DNA of 64,000 bases from Aestuariimicrobium kwangyangense DSM 21549. Its GTDB lineage: Bacteria > Actinomycetota > Actinomycetes > Propionibacteriales > Propionibacteriaceae. The position numbers were made by a program, and so were the translations under genes. Under the pieces are notes generated by a model that saw nothing but the letters and a program-made list of their open reading frames with translations, did no database searches and was not told where the DNA came from. Location of the stretch: assembly GCF_000421525.1 (NCBI RefSeq), contig NZ_ATXE01000001.1:1397121-1461120 (forward strand). The letters run 5' to 3'. This document shows, piece after piece, positions 28,781 through 37,026 of this stretch (position 1 is the stretch's first letter; each line of letters begins with the position of its first letter).

Positions 28781-30306
28781 GGGCCTCGGCATTCTCGGTG
28801 GGCCTGATCGGGCTGGAAGGCCAACTGGTCGAGGTCGAGGCGGCCCTGGGAGGTGGACTGCCCCGCACCGTGCTGGTCGGGTTACCTGACACGGCACTGT
28901 ACGAGGCCCGCGATCGGGTGAAGGCTGCCATTCAGGGCTGCCGGCTGAAGTGGCCCGACCAGTTGGTGACCATCAACCTCACCCCCGCCTCCCTGCCCAA
29001 GTCGGGCACGCACTACGACTTGTCCATCGCCGGTGCCGTGTTGGCGGCCCTGCACGTGGTGCCGCCTGAGTCGGTGCTGACGACGGTGCTGCTCGGGGAA
29101 CTGGGTCTGGACGGACGTGTGAGGGCCGTGCGGGGAGTCCTGCCGGGCCTGCTGGCGGCGGTCGAGGCCGGCATGACTCGCGCCGTCGTGCCCGCCAGCC
29201 AGTTGCGTGAGGCGAGCCTGGTCGAGGGTCTGGCGGTGTGGGGGATCGACACCCTGCCCGACCTGGTCGAGGTGCTCCAGGGGCGCCCCGTCCACCCCAC
29301 GCTGACGCCCCGCGCGGACGAACCACCGGCCGATGCCATCGGACAGCCTGACCTCGCCGACGTGGCCGGCCAGACGGAGGCACGGTTCGCACTCGAGGTG
29401 GCCGCCGCCGGACGCCACCACTTGTTCCTGCACGGCGCTCCGGGTGTGGGCAAGTCCATGCTGGCCAGCCGCCTGCCGACGATCCTTCCCGACCTGAGCC
29501 CGGCCGAGGCGCTGGAGGTGTCGGCCATCCACTCGCTGGCGGGGATCCTCGATGGTGATCTGGTCACCCGACCGCCCTTCGCCGACCCCCTGCACAACGC
29601 CTCCATGTCGTCCCTGGTGGGGGGAGGTCCCAGGATCGCCCGCCCGGGCAGCGTCTCGTTGGCGCACCGGGGTGTGCTGTTCCTCGATGAGGCCCCCGAG
29701 TTCCCCAAGAACGTGATCGAGGCGCTGAGGACACCACTCGAGACGGGGTGGGTGACGATAGCCCGATCCCAGGTGACCTGCAGGTTCCCGGCCCGGTTCC
29801 AGTTGGTGTTGGCGGCCAACCCGTGCCAGTGCGGCAACTTCGGGGTGGTCGGCCTGCACTGCAAGTGCGCCCCGATGGCGGTGCGCCACTACCAGGACCG
29901 CATCTCGGGGCCGATCATCGACCGGATCGACCTGCAGCAACATCTCGTCCCCTTGAGGAATGCCAACCTGAAAGCCTCCCTGTCCCGTGCTGAGTCGTCG
30001 GCCGTCGTGGCGGGGCGGGTCGCCGAGGCCCGTGAGCGGCAGGGTCGACGCCTCGCTCCGCTCGGATTCCAGGTCAACGGTGAGGTTCCCGGCAGCGTGC
30101 TGCGTCACCATCTGCCCCCACCGGGGGGTGGCGAGTTGATCGACCTGGCCTTGGTGCGGGGGCAACTCAGCGCACGCGGTGTCGACAAGGTCCTGAGGGT
30201 GGCGTGGACCCTGGCTGACCTGGGTGGACGAGACGCCGTCGAGGTCGCCCACGTTCGGGCTGCCCTGGCGATGCGTCGTGGCGAGGGTGCCGAGGTGGCG
30301 GCATGA
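28777..30306 (+). CDS. comM: ComM/YifB-type Mg-chelatase-like AAA+ ATPase
   Basis: 509 aa. In Vibrio, ComM is a branch-migration helicase in natural transformation; in actinobacteria the role is inferred. The N-terminal Lon-protease-like domain starts [19 protein letters not shown]; Walker [10 protein letters not shown] is near residue 220; Walker B is [12 protein letters not shown] near 305; AANPCQCG and the CKCAP Cys cluster are typical. It overlaps yraN and dprA by 4 bp each. Confidence 0.94.
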   Translation: MRASAFSVGLIGLEGQLVEVEAALGGGLPRTVLVGLPDTALYEARDRVKAAIQGCRLKWPDQLVTINLTPASLPKSGTHYDLSIAGAVLAALHVVPPESVLTTVLLGELGLDGRVRAVRGVLPGLLAAVEAGMTRAVVPASQLREASLVEGLAVWGIDTLPDLVEVLQGRPVHPTLTPRADEPPADAIGQPDLADVAGQTEARFALEVAAAGRHHLFLHGAPGVGKSMLASRLPTILPDLSPAEALEVSAIHSLAGILDGDLVTRPPFADPLHNASMSSLVGGGPRIARPGSVSLAHRGVLFLDEAPEFPKNVIEALRTPLETGWVTIARSQVTCRFPARFQLVLAANPCQCGNFGVVGLHCKCAPMAVRHYQDRISGPIIDRIDLQQHLVPLRNANLKASLSRAESSAVVAGRVAEARERQGRRLAPLGFQVNGEVPGSVLRHHLPPPGGGELIDLALVRGQLSARGVDKVLRVAWTLADLGGRDAVEVAHVRAALAMRRGEGAEVAA

Positions 30307-31448
30307 GTTGGTCGGCTGAGCGTCAGGCCAGGGCCTGTCTGGCGGCAGCCAGTGGGGGAGGGATGCGAGCCCTGGCTGAACTGGTGGCTGAGCACGGCCC
30401 CGTCGAGGTGTGGCAGACCCTGCGCGAAACCTCGAGGACGAGCTTGGCGGAACGAGCCCGCTCGGTCGACGCCGAGGAGGTGGAGCGAGCCACCAGTCGG
30501 CTCGGTCTCAGGTTCGTCGTCCCGGGCGACGATGACTGGCACACCGGTCTCGATGCCTTGTCCACACCCGATCCCGGGCGACTCGACCCCGGGCTGGGCG
30601 GCATCCCGCTCGGTCTGTGGCTGCGCGGTCCGTTGTCGCTGGATGGTGCCCTCGCGGTGGGGCTGGTGGGGTCGCGCGCATCGTCGACCTATGGGGAGCG
30701 GGTCGCGAGCGACCTCGGCGCGGACCTCGCCGCCGGTGGTAGCGGCGGGGAAGGATCCTGTGTCGTGGTCAGCGGAGGCGCCTACGGCATCGACGCCGCC
30801 GCCCATCGGGGAGCTCTGTCGGTGGGGTCCACGCTGGCGGTGATGGCCGGTGGACTCGACGAGTACTACCCCAAGGGGAACGAACGTCTGCTGGCCACTG
30901 TGGCCGAACGCGGGCTGCTGGTCTCGGAGGTCGCTCCCGGCGGGCGTCCCACCAAGGCTGGCTTTCTGGCCCGGAACCGCATCATCGCTGCCCTCTGCGC
31001 AGGTGTGGTGGTGGTCGAGGCTGCGCACCGTTCGGGGGCGCTGAACACAGCCGCCTGGGCCAGTCGGCTACGCAGGCAGGTGATGGCCGTGCCCGGACCG
31101 GTCACCTCGACCCTGTCGCTGGGCACCAACCGACTGCTGCAGAGCGGCGAGGCCGCGCTGGTGTCGAATGCCGGTGATGTGCGCGAGTTGCTGCTGCCGC
31201 TGGACGCCACCCGCGAGGCTGCTGAGCGACCCGTTCAGGGCAGCCTCGTGGACGAGTTGCCGGAGATGCTCGTGCAGGTGCGGGAGTGTCTCTACCCGCG
31301 GCGCCCCACGTCGATGGACGAGATCGCCGAGGCGACCGGGCTGCGGCCACCCGACTGCTTGGCGGCTCTGGGTGAACTGGAGGAGCGGGGTCTGGTCGCC
31401 GCTCATCCCGCCGGATGGGTGTTGGCGCAACCGCGACGACCGACATGA
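30303..31448 (+). CDS. dprA: DNA-processing protein DprA
   Basis: DprA/Smf, 381 aa, which loads RecA on incoming single-stranded DNA in competent species. The Rossmann-like core holds VGSRASSTYG near residue 120, the SGGAYGIDAAAHRGAL motif near 158 and GLDEYYPKGNERLL. A C-terminal winged-helix (about 320-375) resembles the DML1-like domain. With yraN and comM it forms the usual three-gene unit; no other competence genes are in the window. Confidence 0.94.
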   Translation: MSWSAERQARACLAAASGGGMRALAELVAEHGPVEVWQTLRETSRTSLAERARSVDAEEVERATSRLGLRFVVPGDDDWHTGLDALSTPDPGRLDPGLGGIPLGLWLRGPLSLDGALAVGLVGSRASSTYGERVASDLGADLAAGGSGGEGSCVVVSGGAYGIDAAAHRGALSVGSTLAVMAGGLDEYYPKGNERLLATVAERGLLVSEVAPGGRPTKAGFLARNRIIAALCAGVVVVEAAHRSGALNTAAWASRLRRQVMAVPGPVTSTLSLGTNRLLQSGEAALVSNAGDVRELLLPLDATREAAERPVQGSLVDELPEMLVQVRECLYPRRPTSMDEIAEATGLRPPDCLAALGELEERGLVAAHPAGWVLAQPRRPT

Positions 31449-31486
31449 GCAGTGCTCATGCCGGCCGTCGGGTCGGGACCGGGCGG

Positions 31487-33796
31487 TCAGGCGAGGAGTC
31501 GGTACCCCGACCCCTGCGCGTACCAGACGCCGGTGCCCTGCCAGGACTGGTTGCCAGCGTTGAGGTAACCCAGGATCTGGCCGGTGCCGGAGCTTCGACC
31601 GAGCAGGTCGCGGCGTCCGTCCCCGTTCAGGTCACCCGTCGACCACATCTGGTTCATACCGCCCCAGCCGTGGCCCACCTGCTTCGACTCGGTGGTGTTG
31701 CCGCCGGAATTGAGGGCGTAGGCGAACAGTCGGCCGTACTTGTCGACCGCGAGCAGATCGGGCGTCGGATCGCCGATGAACTGGTCGACGGTGGTCAGCA
31801 TGCGCATGTTGTCCCAGTTCTTCCCCACCACACTGGCACCGGTGAGGTAGCCCCCCTTGGGGTTGAAGGAGTACCGGATGAGGTTCTGTCGGGCGTCGAC
31901 GGCCATCAACTCGGGCAATCTGTCGCCGTTGAGGTCGTTGACGATCACCATCAGGCGGATCGAACCCCATCCCCGGCCGATCTTCTCGCCCGCGGCATAG
32001 CCACCGGTGGGCACGCTGCGGTAGAGCCACAGGCTTCCGTCGTCCCGGCGGGCGACGAGTTCGGTGAGCCCGTCGCCGTTGATGTCACCCATCTGGCTGA
32101 TCCAAGTGGTGGTGGCCCAGCCTCGTCCGATCTCGAGTGGCTTGCCTCCACTGACATCGGCCTGCCCGGGGATCCACCACAGCTTGTTCTGGGCGGCGTC
32201 GACGGCGACGACGTCACCCAACTTGTCGGGGAAGCGTGCTGTGACGAGTTGGAAGCTCCCGTCGGACTTCTGCAACAGTGCCCCGTTCTGGAACTGCTGC
32301 ACCAAGGCGCCCGACGAAGTACGGGTCTGGTCACCCACGGCGAGTCCGAGCTGGGTCTTCAACGTCGGGTGACCGTTGAGCCAGGTGAGCACGGGTGGGG
32401 TCACGAGGGCTGCCGCCGTCGAGCTCGTCCAGTGCACCTCCCCATTGGGGAAGGTGGCAACCAGCCCACCGGAGCGAGCCACGGGATTGCCCTGCATCCA
32501 GCCCAGCTCGGCGTAACCGGCAGCGCGGGCCCGAGCAGCCATGGGTGCGTTCAGCTGGAGGATCTGCCCCCCGCTGGTGAGGAACAGGGTCCCGCCCTTG
32601 AAGTCGACGACTCGTCCGCCCATGAGGTCTCGTTCGAGTACGAAGACCGGACCGAGCGAGCCGGACTCCCCGCCCAACTGCTGCCAGCGGCTCTGCAGCC
32701 GTGTCGTGGTGCTGAGCGCCGCGGCGACCTGGGTGCGCAACGTGGGCAGGTACGCCCGCAGATTCGTGCCGGGGCACTCGGTCTGCATGACGTCACCGTG
32801 TCCGGAGATGATGTTGATCTGCTTACCGGCCAGCGTCACCTGTCCCTGGGCCGGGCGGTAGTTGTTGGCCAGCTTCCAGGCGATGATCCGTGTCAGCGAG
32901 GACTTCGTCGCCGCCGTCACCGCCGCGGTGTTGGAGTCCATCATGACGCTGACCCCGAACGTGTCGGTGTTCCACAGGGTCGCGTGGGCCCCGTGCACGG
33001 GGTACTCAAGGCCCCCGTGGCGTCCCTCGAAGATCTGCCCGTACTTGTCGACCAGCGCGTTGTAGCCGATGTCGCACCAGCCCCGGTCGAGCACGTGGAA
33101 GCGGTAGATGCCGCGCACGATCGAAGCGGACTGGTCCTTCGTGTAGGAGTTGGACCCCGCCGTGTGGTGGACGATCACCGCCTTGGTGGTCGTGTCGTAG
33201 TCCGGGGGCACGCAGTCGGCCCCGTTGGTCGACAGCAAGCTCTCGTCAGCGCCCCACGCCGCTCGCGTGATGACCGCCGGACGAGGCGTGTAGCCCGAGA
33301 CGGCCTGGGTGGTGACCTGTGCCGGAGCGGCGTCGGAAGGCACCTGCTCAGGGTCGATCAAGGTGGCCTTGGCGTCGGTGACCGAGCCGCCATCGGTGGT
33401 GATCACTCGGGCTTCGACACCAGAGGCCTGCTCGGTGTAGACGGGGTCAGTCCCGGGCCGGCCCCGCTCGCTGGAGTCGACCTCGAGCACGTCCCAGGCC
33501 GACCAGGTGGATCCGTGCAGCACGCGGTACTGGACGGCGAGCTTGCCGGTCTGCGACGACCAGGTGAATCCGACCAGGTCGAAGGGGCGGGTGGCGGTCT
33601 GCCCCATCTCGGCGACCACTGTGTAGGCCTTCTGGTCGACCGTCACCTTCTTGGAGGAGGTGGCGGGTGACAAGGAGACATGCTCGGTGTCGACGCGGGG
33701 GGCCGCCTCGGCCGGGGGAGCGGTTGCGGTGAGGGAGATGCTGGCCACCATGGCTGTCATGGCCGTGGCGGCGAGCACGTGGCGTCCGTACCTCAT
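31487..33796 (-). CDS. Secreted PGRP/amidase_2 protein with LGFP-like and FG-GAP repeats
   Basis: 769 aa from the ATG at 33796 (an alternative ATG is at 33820). A signal peptide (RYGRHVLAATAMTAMVASIS..PAEA-AP) ends near residue 32. The PGRP/N-acetylmuramoyl-L-alanine amidase domain has zinc ligands in VHHTAG (about 209), SGHGDV and TECPG, plus the typical WCDIGYNALVDKYG. Middle repeats with Gly/Phe pattern resemble LGFP cell-wall repeats. Four FG-GAP/VCBS-type repeats (about 560-769) carry Ca-binding-like DINGDG, DLNGDR and DLNGDG. Probably an exported wall hydrolase. It converges on dprA. Confidence 0.88.
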   Translation of the reverse strand: MRYGRHVLAATAMTAMVASISLTATAPPAEAAPRVDTEHVSLSPATSSKKVTVDQKAYTVVAEMGQTATRPFDLVGFTWSSQTGKLAVQYRVLHGSTWSAWDVLEVDSSERGRPGTDPVYTEQASGVEARVITTDGGSVTDAKATLIDPEQVPSDAAPAQVTTQAVSGYTPRPAVITRAAWGADESLLSTNGADCVPPDYDTTTKAVIVHHTAGSNSYTKDQSASIVRGIYRFHVLDRGWCDIGYNALVDKYGQIFEGRHGGLEYPVHGAHATLWNTDTFGVSVMMDSNTAAVTAATKSSLTRIIAWKLANNYRPAQGQVTLAGKQINIISGHGDVMQTECPGTNLRAYLPTLRTQVAAALSTTTRLQSRWQQLGGESGSLGPVFVLERDLMGGRVVDFKGGTLFLTSGGQILQLNAPMAARARAAGYAELGWMQGNPVARSGGLVATFPNGEVHWTSSTAAALVTPPVLTWLNGHPTLKTQLGLAVGDQTRTSSGALVQQFQNGALLQKSDGSFQLVTARFPDKLGDVVAVDAAQNKLWWIPGQADVSGGKPLEIGRGWATTTWISQMGDINGDGLTELVARRDDGSLWLYRSVPTGGYAAGEKIGRGWGSIRLMVIVNDLNGDRLPELMAVDARQNLIRYSFNPKGGYLTGASVVGKNWDNMRMLTTVDQFIGDPTPDLLAVDKYGRLFAYALNSGGNTTESKQVGHGWGGMNQMWSTGDLNGDGRRDLLGRSSGTGQILGYLNAGNQSWQGTGVWYAQGSGYRLLA

Positions 33797-34071
33797 GGGC
33801 TGCTCACATTCGTGTGTCATGTATCGGTGCTGGATCTGTGTCGGGTGACTGGGTTGCGGATCGGGGTCATTGGCCGCGTCTCGGGGGTGGTGCGTGGGGG
33901 GATCGCAGGCGAACCTGCCACTCCATCATGAACACATTCGAGGGCCATCCGCACCCCCGAGGTGCGCCCTCCGCGAGCCGCGGGCGGTCCTGCCGGGGAA
34001 ACGCTGCAGGGCTACTTGAGGTTGCCCGCTCTGCGAAGCTGAGCGATGTCGACACGATGCGGAGGGCAACG
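33797..34071. other. Divergent intergenic region
   Basis: 275 bp between the divergent PGRP gene and the two-TM protein gene. A minus-strand GCAACC motif resembles the ECF -35 element but has no matching CGT -10 at 16 nt. Otherwise nothing recognisable. Confidence 0.4.
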
Positions 34072-34710
34072 ATGCGGATCTACGCCAGCGGGCGGAGGGC
34101 CACCAGACAAGCCGTGGGAGACCTCCTGGTGGTGTGCTGGGTGGTCGGCTGGGTCTGGGCCGGGGTGGTCGTCCACCGGGTGATCGCGCACCTGGCCGAC
34201 CCGATCCGCCAGACGGCGAACACCTCCGGCAGCATCGCCTCCCAATTGCGGGAGGCCAGTTCGCAGCTGGGCCGGGTGCCCGCTGTGGGTGACCAGTTGA
34301 TGCGCCCGTTCGACCGGATGGCCGGTGACCTCGACGGCCTGGTGGCGCAGGCCCACCAGCAGGTGGCCATGATCGGTTCGGTGGCGACGGTGCTTGGGCT
34401 GGTAACGGCCCTCGCGCCGATCGCGCTGGTCCTGACCTGGTGGGTGCCGCGACGCGTCGCGTTCGTCCGCAATGCGTCAGCGGCCCAGCGGTTCATCGAC
34501 GCGGACGCCGATCTTGACCTGTTCGCGCTGAGGGCCCTCGCACACCAGCCGATGCCGCAACTGGCGAAGGTGTCCGACGACCCGATGGGTGATTGGCGTC
34601 GGCGGGACCCGCGGGTGGTGAAGGCGTTGGCCAGACTGGAGCTGGATCGGCTGGGCATGGTCATGCCCGGCCGCGCTGAGGCATCAGCTGCTCCGGACGA
34701 GGTCGGGTGA
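34072..34710 (+). CDS. Two-TM membrane protein of unknown function
   Basis: 212 aa. ATG 34072 is chosen for GGAGGG 5 nt upstream; the frame is open further 5' but without features. TM1 is about residues 15-36 (LLVVCWVVGWVWAGVVVHRVI) and TM2 about 100-122 (IGSVATVLGLVTALAPIALVLTWWVP). The ~60 residues between them are probably external and helical with Gln/Asp repeats. The cytoplasmic tail ends in RRRDPRVVKALARLELDRLG. Family not recognised. Confidence 0.7.
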   Translation: MRIYASGRRATRQAVGDLLVVCWVVGWVWAGVVVHRVIAHLADPIRQTANTSGSIASQLREASSQLGRVPAVGDQLMRPFDRMAGDLDGLVAQAHQQVAMIGSVATVLGLVTALAPIALVLTWWVPRRVAFVRNASAAQRFIDADADLDLFALRALAHQPMPQLAKVSDDPMGDWRRRDPRVVKALARLELDRLGMVMPGRAEASAAPDEVG

Positions 34711-34758
34711 AGCCACTCAGGGGTTGACCCCGTCTCTGTCCCGGGCTGCCATGGAGGT

Positions 34759-35436
34759 ATGGAAGCGCGCGGAATCGATCGGAGTGACCACGACCGAGGT
34801 GGCAGTGACCGGGGTGGCAGTGACAGGGGTGGCAGTGACAGGGGTGGCAGTGACCGAGGTGGGAGTCACCGGAGTGACCTCGATGACGAGGACCGTCGGG
34901 AGTCCATCGAGGCAGAACTGCGTCGGGTCGACGAGGACTTCCGGCACCTGCTGACCACGGCTTCCCGGTCGGAGTTGCTGAGCCGCAGCGACGGCACTCG
35001 ATGGACGAACGAGCAGTTGCTGTTCCACATGCTCTTCGGCTACCTGCTGGTGCGCAACCTGCTGGGCCTGGTGCGCGGTTTCAGCCGGCTACCGCGCTGG
35101 ACCTCCCGTGCCTTCGCGACCGTACTCAACTCGCTCTGGCGTCCATTCCACGTGGTCAACTACTGGGGCTCCCTGGGTGGCGCCCGTGTGCTCGGGCATG
35201 CGCGGATGGAGCGGCTGTTCGACACCACGACGGCCGAACTGGCCCGGCGGCTGCACGCGGCGACCGCGGATGAACTGGCGCGGGGCATGCATTTCCCCAC
35301 GCGATGGGACCCCTACTTCGTCGACTACATGACCCTGCATGACGTGCTGCACTACCCGACCCAGCACTACGACCACCACCGACGCCAGTTGACCCTGTCG
35401 GCGGTCCGCGGCCCAGGGGCGGACAGGAGTCGTTGA
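34759..35436 (+). CDS. DinB-like protein with N-terminal DRGGS repeats
   Basis: 225 aa. The C-terminal ~170 residues resemble the DinB/YfiT-like four-helix metal-binding fold: WTNEQLLFHMLFGYLLVRN gives a first His, and LHDVLHYPTQHYDHHRRQL gives His ligands in the last helix. These enzymes include thiol-dependent (mycothiol/bacillithiol) transferases, notable because mshC is in the window. The N-terminus is five exact-phase DRGGS repeats flanked by degenerate units, probably disordered. The ribosome-binding site is poor, so the start is uncertain. Confidence 0.75.
   Translation: MEARGIDRSDHDRGGSDRGGSDRGGSDRGGSDRGGSHRSDLDDEDRRESIEAELRRVDEDFRHLLTTASRSELLSRSDGTRWTNEQLLFHMLFGYLLVRNLLGLVRGFSRLPRWTSRAFATVLNSLWRPFHVVNYWGSLGGARVLGHARMERLFDTTTAELARRLHAATADELARGMHFPTRWDPYFVDYMTLHDVLHYPTQHYDHHRRQLTLSAVRGPGADRSR
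34792..34866 (+). repeat. Five tandem 15-bp units encoding DRGGS
   Basis: Five 15-bp units of the form GACMGRGGTGGSAGT, starting at 34792, 34807, 34822, 34837 and 34852. The third and fourth are identical. Degenerate units flank both sides (34777-34791 and 34867-34881). Because the unit is a multiple of three, copy-number change keeps the frame of the DinB-like gene. Confidence 0.9.
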
Positions 35437-35498
35437 CTCGTCCCGGACGCGGCGAAACCACAGGACCGACGCAGTCGCCAGCAGGTCGCGTCGCTCCT

Positions 35499-35605
35499 CA
35501 CTTGCCGCCGTCTCGTCCCACTTGCCCCCGTCCCGAGCAAGTGCCCCACGCCTCCCCGGGGGCAGATGGGCCGTGCGGGGGCAGCTGGGTCGCACTGAGG
35601 GCAAC
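35499..35605. repeat. Inverted-orientation array of ~20-bp GGGCAAGTG repeats (left)
   Basis: Reverse-oriented units start with CACTTGCC at 35499 and 35519 (20-bp spacing), then forward units with GCAAGTG at 35537, GGGCAGATGG about 35560, GGGCAGCTGG about 35579 and GGGCAAC about 35599 (19-20-bp spacing). The same family recurs downstream of the methyltransferase. It overlaps the open frame upstream of that gene, which is why a more distal start was not chosen. Confidence 0.7.
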
Positions 35606-35683
35606 ACGGACGACAAGACGGCCCCTGGACCCGAGTTGTCGTCCACGACAGCCACCGCGATCGGAAACTGCCACCATGGCCTG

Positions 35684-36508
35684 ATGGAACAGGTTGCTCG
35701 GTTCTACGGTGGCCCCGGAGGCCTCGTCCAAGCGGTCCGCACGGCTCTGGAGGAGGCGGGACTCGACCCCGGTCGGCTACGACCTGACGACCTTGCACCG
35801 CTGGACGAGTTCCACATCCGCGGTCGGGCAGCGTCGATGGAGATCGTCGCAGCCCTGGCTGTGACGTCCGACTCCCACGTGGTCGATCTGGGCAGCGGGT
35901 TGGGCGGTCCCGCACGGACGATCGCCAAGATCACTGGCTGCACGGTCACCGGCGTCGACCTCACCCCGGAGTTCGTCGAACTCGCCACCGCGCTCTCGCA
36001 GTGGACGGGCCTCTCGGACCGAACCCACTTCATGGTGGGGGACGCGACGGCGACTGGGCTGCCCGAGACCTCCGTTGATGCGGTCGTGACCGTCCACGCA
36101 GGCATGAACATCGCTGACAAGGCAGCCCTGTACGCCGAGGCATTCCGAGTGCTTCGCCCAGGCGGACGATTCGTCCTCTACGACGTCCTGCAGGGGGAGG
36201 GCGGTGAGGTCCACTACCCGGTGCCATGGGCGAAGGACGAGTCGACCAGCTGGTTGGCAACCCCGGACCGGACACGGCAGCTGCTCGTTGAGGCCGGTTT
36301 CGAGGTGGTGGAGCAGGCGGATTCCTCCGACGAGAGCCTCGAGTGGTTCCGGCAGGTGCGCGCTCGCATCGAGCGGGAGGGCCGGCCACCGGTCACGTTC
36401 GCGACCTTCCTCGGCGACGCGTTCGCTGAGATGGCGGCCAACCAGGTGACCAATCTCGCTGAGCGGCGAATCCGCACCGTGATGGTGGTGTGCTCGCGGT
36501 CCCAGTGA
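35684..36508 (+). CDS. Class I SAM-dependent methyltransferase
   Basis: 274 aa, similar to the small-molecule methyltransferases of the sarcosine/dimethylglycine or MPBQ type; substrate unknown. Motif I is VVDLGSGLGGPART near residue 67, motif II TGVDLTPEFVELA, and motif post-I VGDATATGLPETSVDAVVTVHAGMNI. ATG 35684 gives MEQVARFYGGPGG, a normal start for this family. It is flanked on both sides by arrays of the same ~20-bp repeats. Confidence 0.85.
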   Translation: MEQVARFYGGPGGLVQAVRTALEEAGLDPGRLRPDDLAPLDEFHIRGRAASMEIVAALAVTSDSHVVDLGSGLGGPARTIAKITGCTVTGVDLTPEFVELATALSQWTGLSDRTHFMVGDATATGLPETSVDAVVTVHAGMNIADKAALYAEAFRVLRPGGRFVLYDVLQGEGGEVHYPVPWAKDESTSWLATPDRTRQLLVEAGFEVVEQADSSDESLEWFRQVRARIEREGRPPVTFATFLGDAFAEMAANQVTNLAERRIRTVMVVCSRSQ

Positions 36509-36559
36509 GGTGGTTTGGGTCATCCAGACCGGAATCGCCAGATGCCCACGTCCTGCACC

Positions 36560-36748
36560 ACCTGCCCTCGTGCCGCTCACCTGCCCTGCCCTTGGACGGG
36601 GGCAAGCGCACGGAATCAGGGCAACTGGCACGGAACGGAGGCAGGCGCGCGGAATGAGGGCAGCTGGTCCAGGACGGCGGCAAGCGCACCGAAGGAGGGC
36701 AAGTGGCACCGAATGAGGGCAACCGCCCCGCGATGGCGGCAAGTGCGC
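36560..36748. repeat. Inverted-orientation array of ~20-bp GGGCAAGTG repeats (right)
   Basis: Reverse units with CACCTGCCC begin at 36560 and 36579. Eight forward units follow at about 36600, 36620, 36640, 36659, 36680, 36698, 36718 and 36739, consensus GGGCAAGTGGCACCGAATGA. Alternating 19/20-bp spacing and alternating GCGC/CTGG text give a 39-bp higher-order repeat. It fills most of the 321-bp gene-free stretch 36509-36829. Confidence 0.8.
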
Positions 36749-36784
36749 CGGCCGGCCTCCGCCTCGAAAAGGGCCCACGAACAA

Positions 36785-36820
36785 GAAGTCCCGGGACATC
36801 AATCGATGTCCCGGGACTTC
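36785..36820 (-). terminator. Terminator of tRNA-Leu
   Basis: A perfect 16-bp stem GAAGTCCCGGGACATC (36785-36800) / GATGTCCCGGGACTTC (36805-36820) with an AATC loop, 9 bp downstream of the tRNA on its strand. Confidence 0.85.
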
Positions 36821-36829
36821 TCACCAGTG

Positions 36830-36914
36830 TGTCCGAGAGAGGACTTGAACCTCCATGCCCTTAACGGGCACTAGCACCTCAAGCTAGCGCGTCTACCTAT
36901 TCCGCCACCCGGAC
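36830..36914 (-). tRNA. tRNA-Leu (anticodon GAG)
   Basis: Reverse strand. The acceptor stem GTCCGGG pairs with CTCGGAC, discriminator A; a class II long variable arm (TGCCCGTTAAGGGCA) is typical of Leu. The anticodon stem-loop CTAGC-TTGAGGT-GCTAG places GAG at 36880-36878; the T-arm is GGAGG-TTCAAGT-CCTCT. CCA is not encoded. It reads CUC/CUU codons. Confidence 0.96.
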
Positions 36915-37026
36915 TCCACTGCCCGGTCGCCCGGACAGCCCTTGAACAATAGCACCAGCCGCACGGCACCAGAAATCGAGTCGCGCCGACTGGGCGACCC
37001 CGCCGCGACTTGGCAGGATGAGTCAC

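Noticed and set aside
31415..33670. 751-aa plus-strand open frame over the PGRP gene
   Set aside because: The minus strand has a signal peptide, zinc ligands and FG-GAP repeats; the plus frame has none.
33814..34071. N-terminal extension of the two-TM protein to 33814
   Set aside because: Sequence is Arg/Pro/Gly-rich, not protein-like, and GGAGGG directly precedes ATG 34072.
34724..34954. Alternative-frame repeat protein (EVAVTGVAVTG...) over the DRGGS repeats
   Set aside because: Short ORF with no continuation; the DRGGS frame leads into a full DinB-like fold.
36560..36748. CRISPR array
   Set aside because: Units are contiguous, degenerate, ~20 bp, without unique spacers, and no cas genes are in the window.
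36834..36835. tRNA-Leu as an integration site
   Set aside because: No duplicated tRNA 3' end or integrase was seen nearby.
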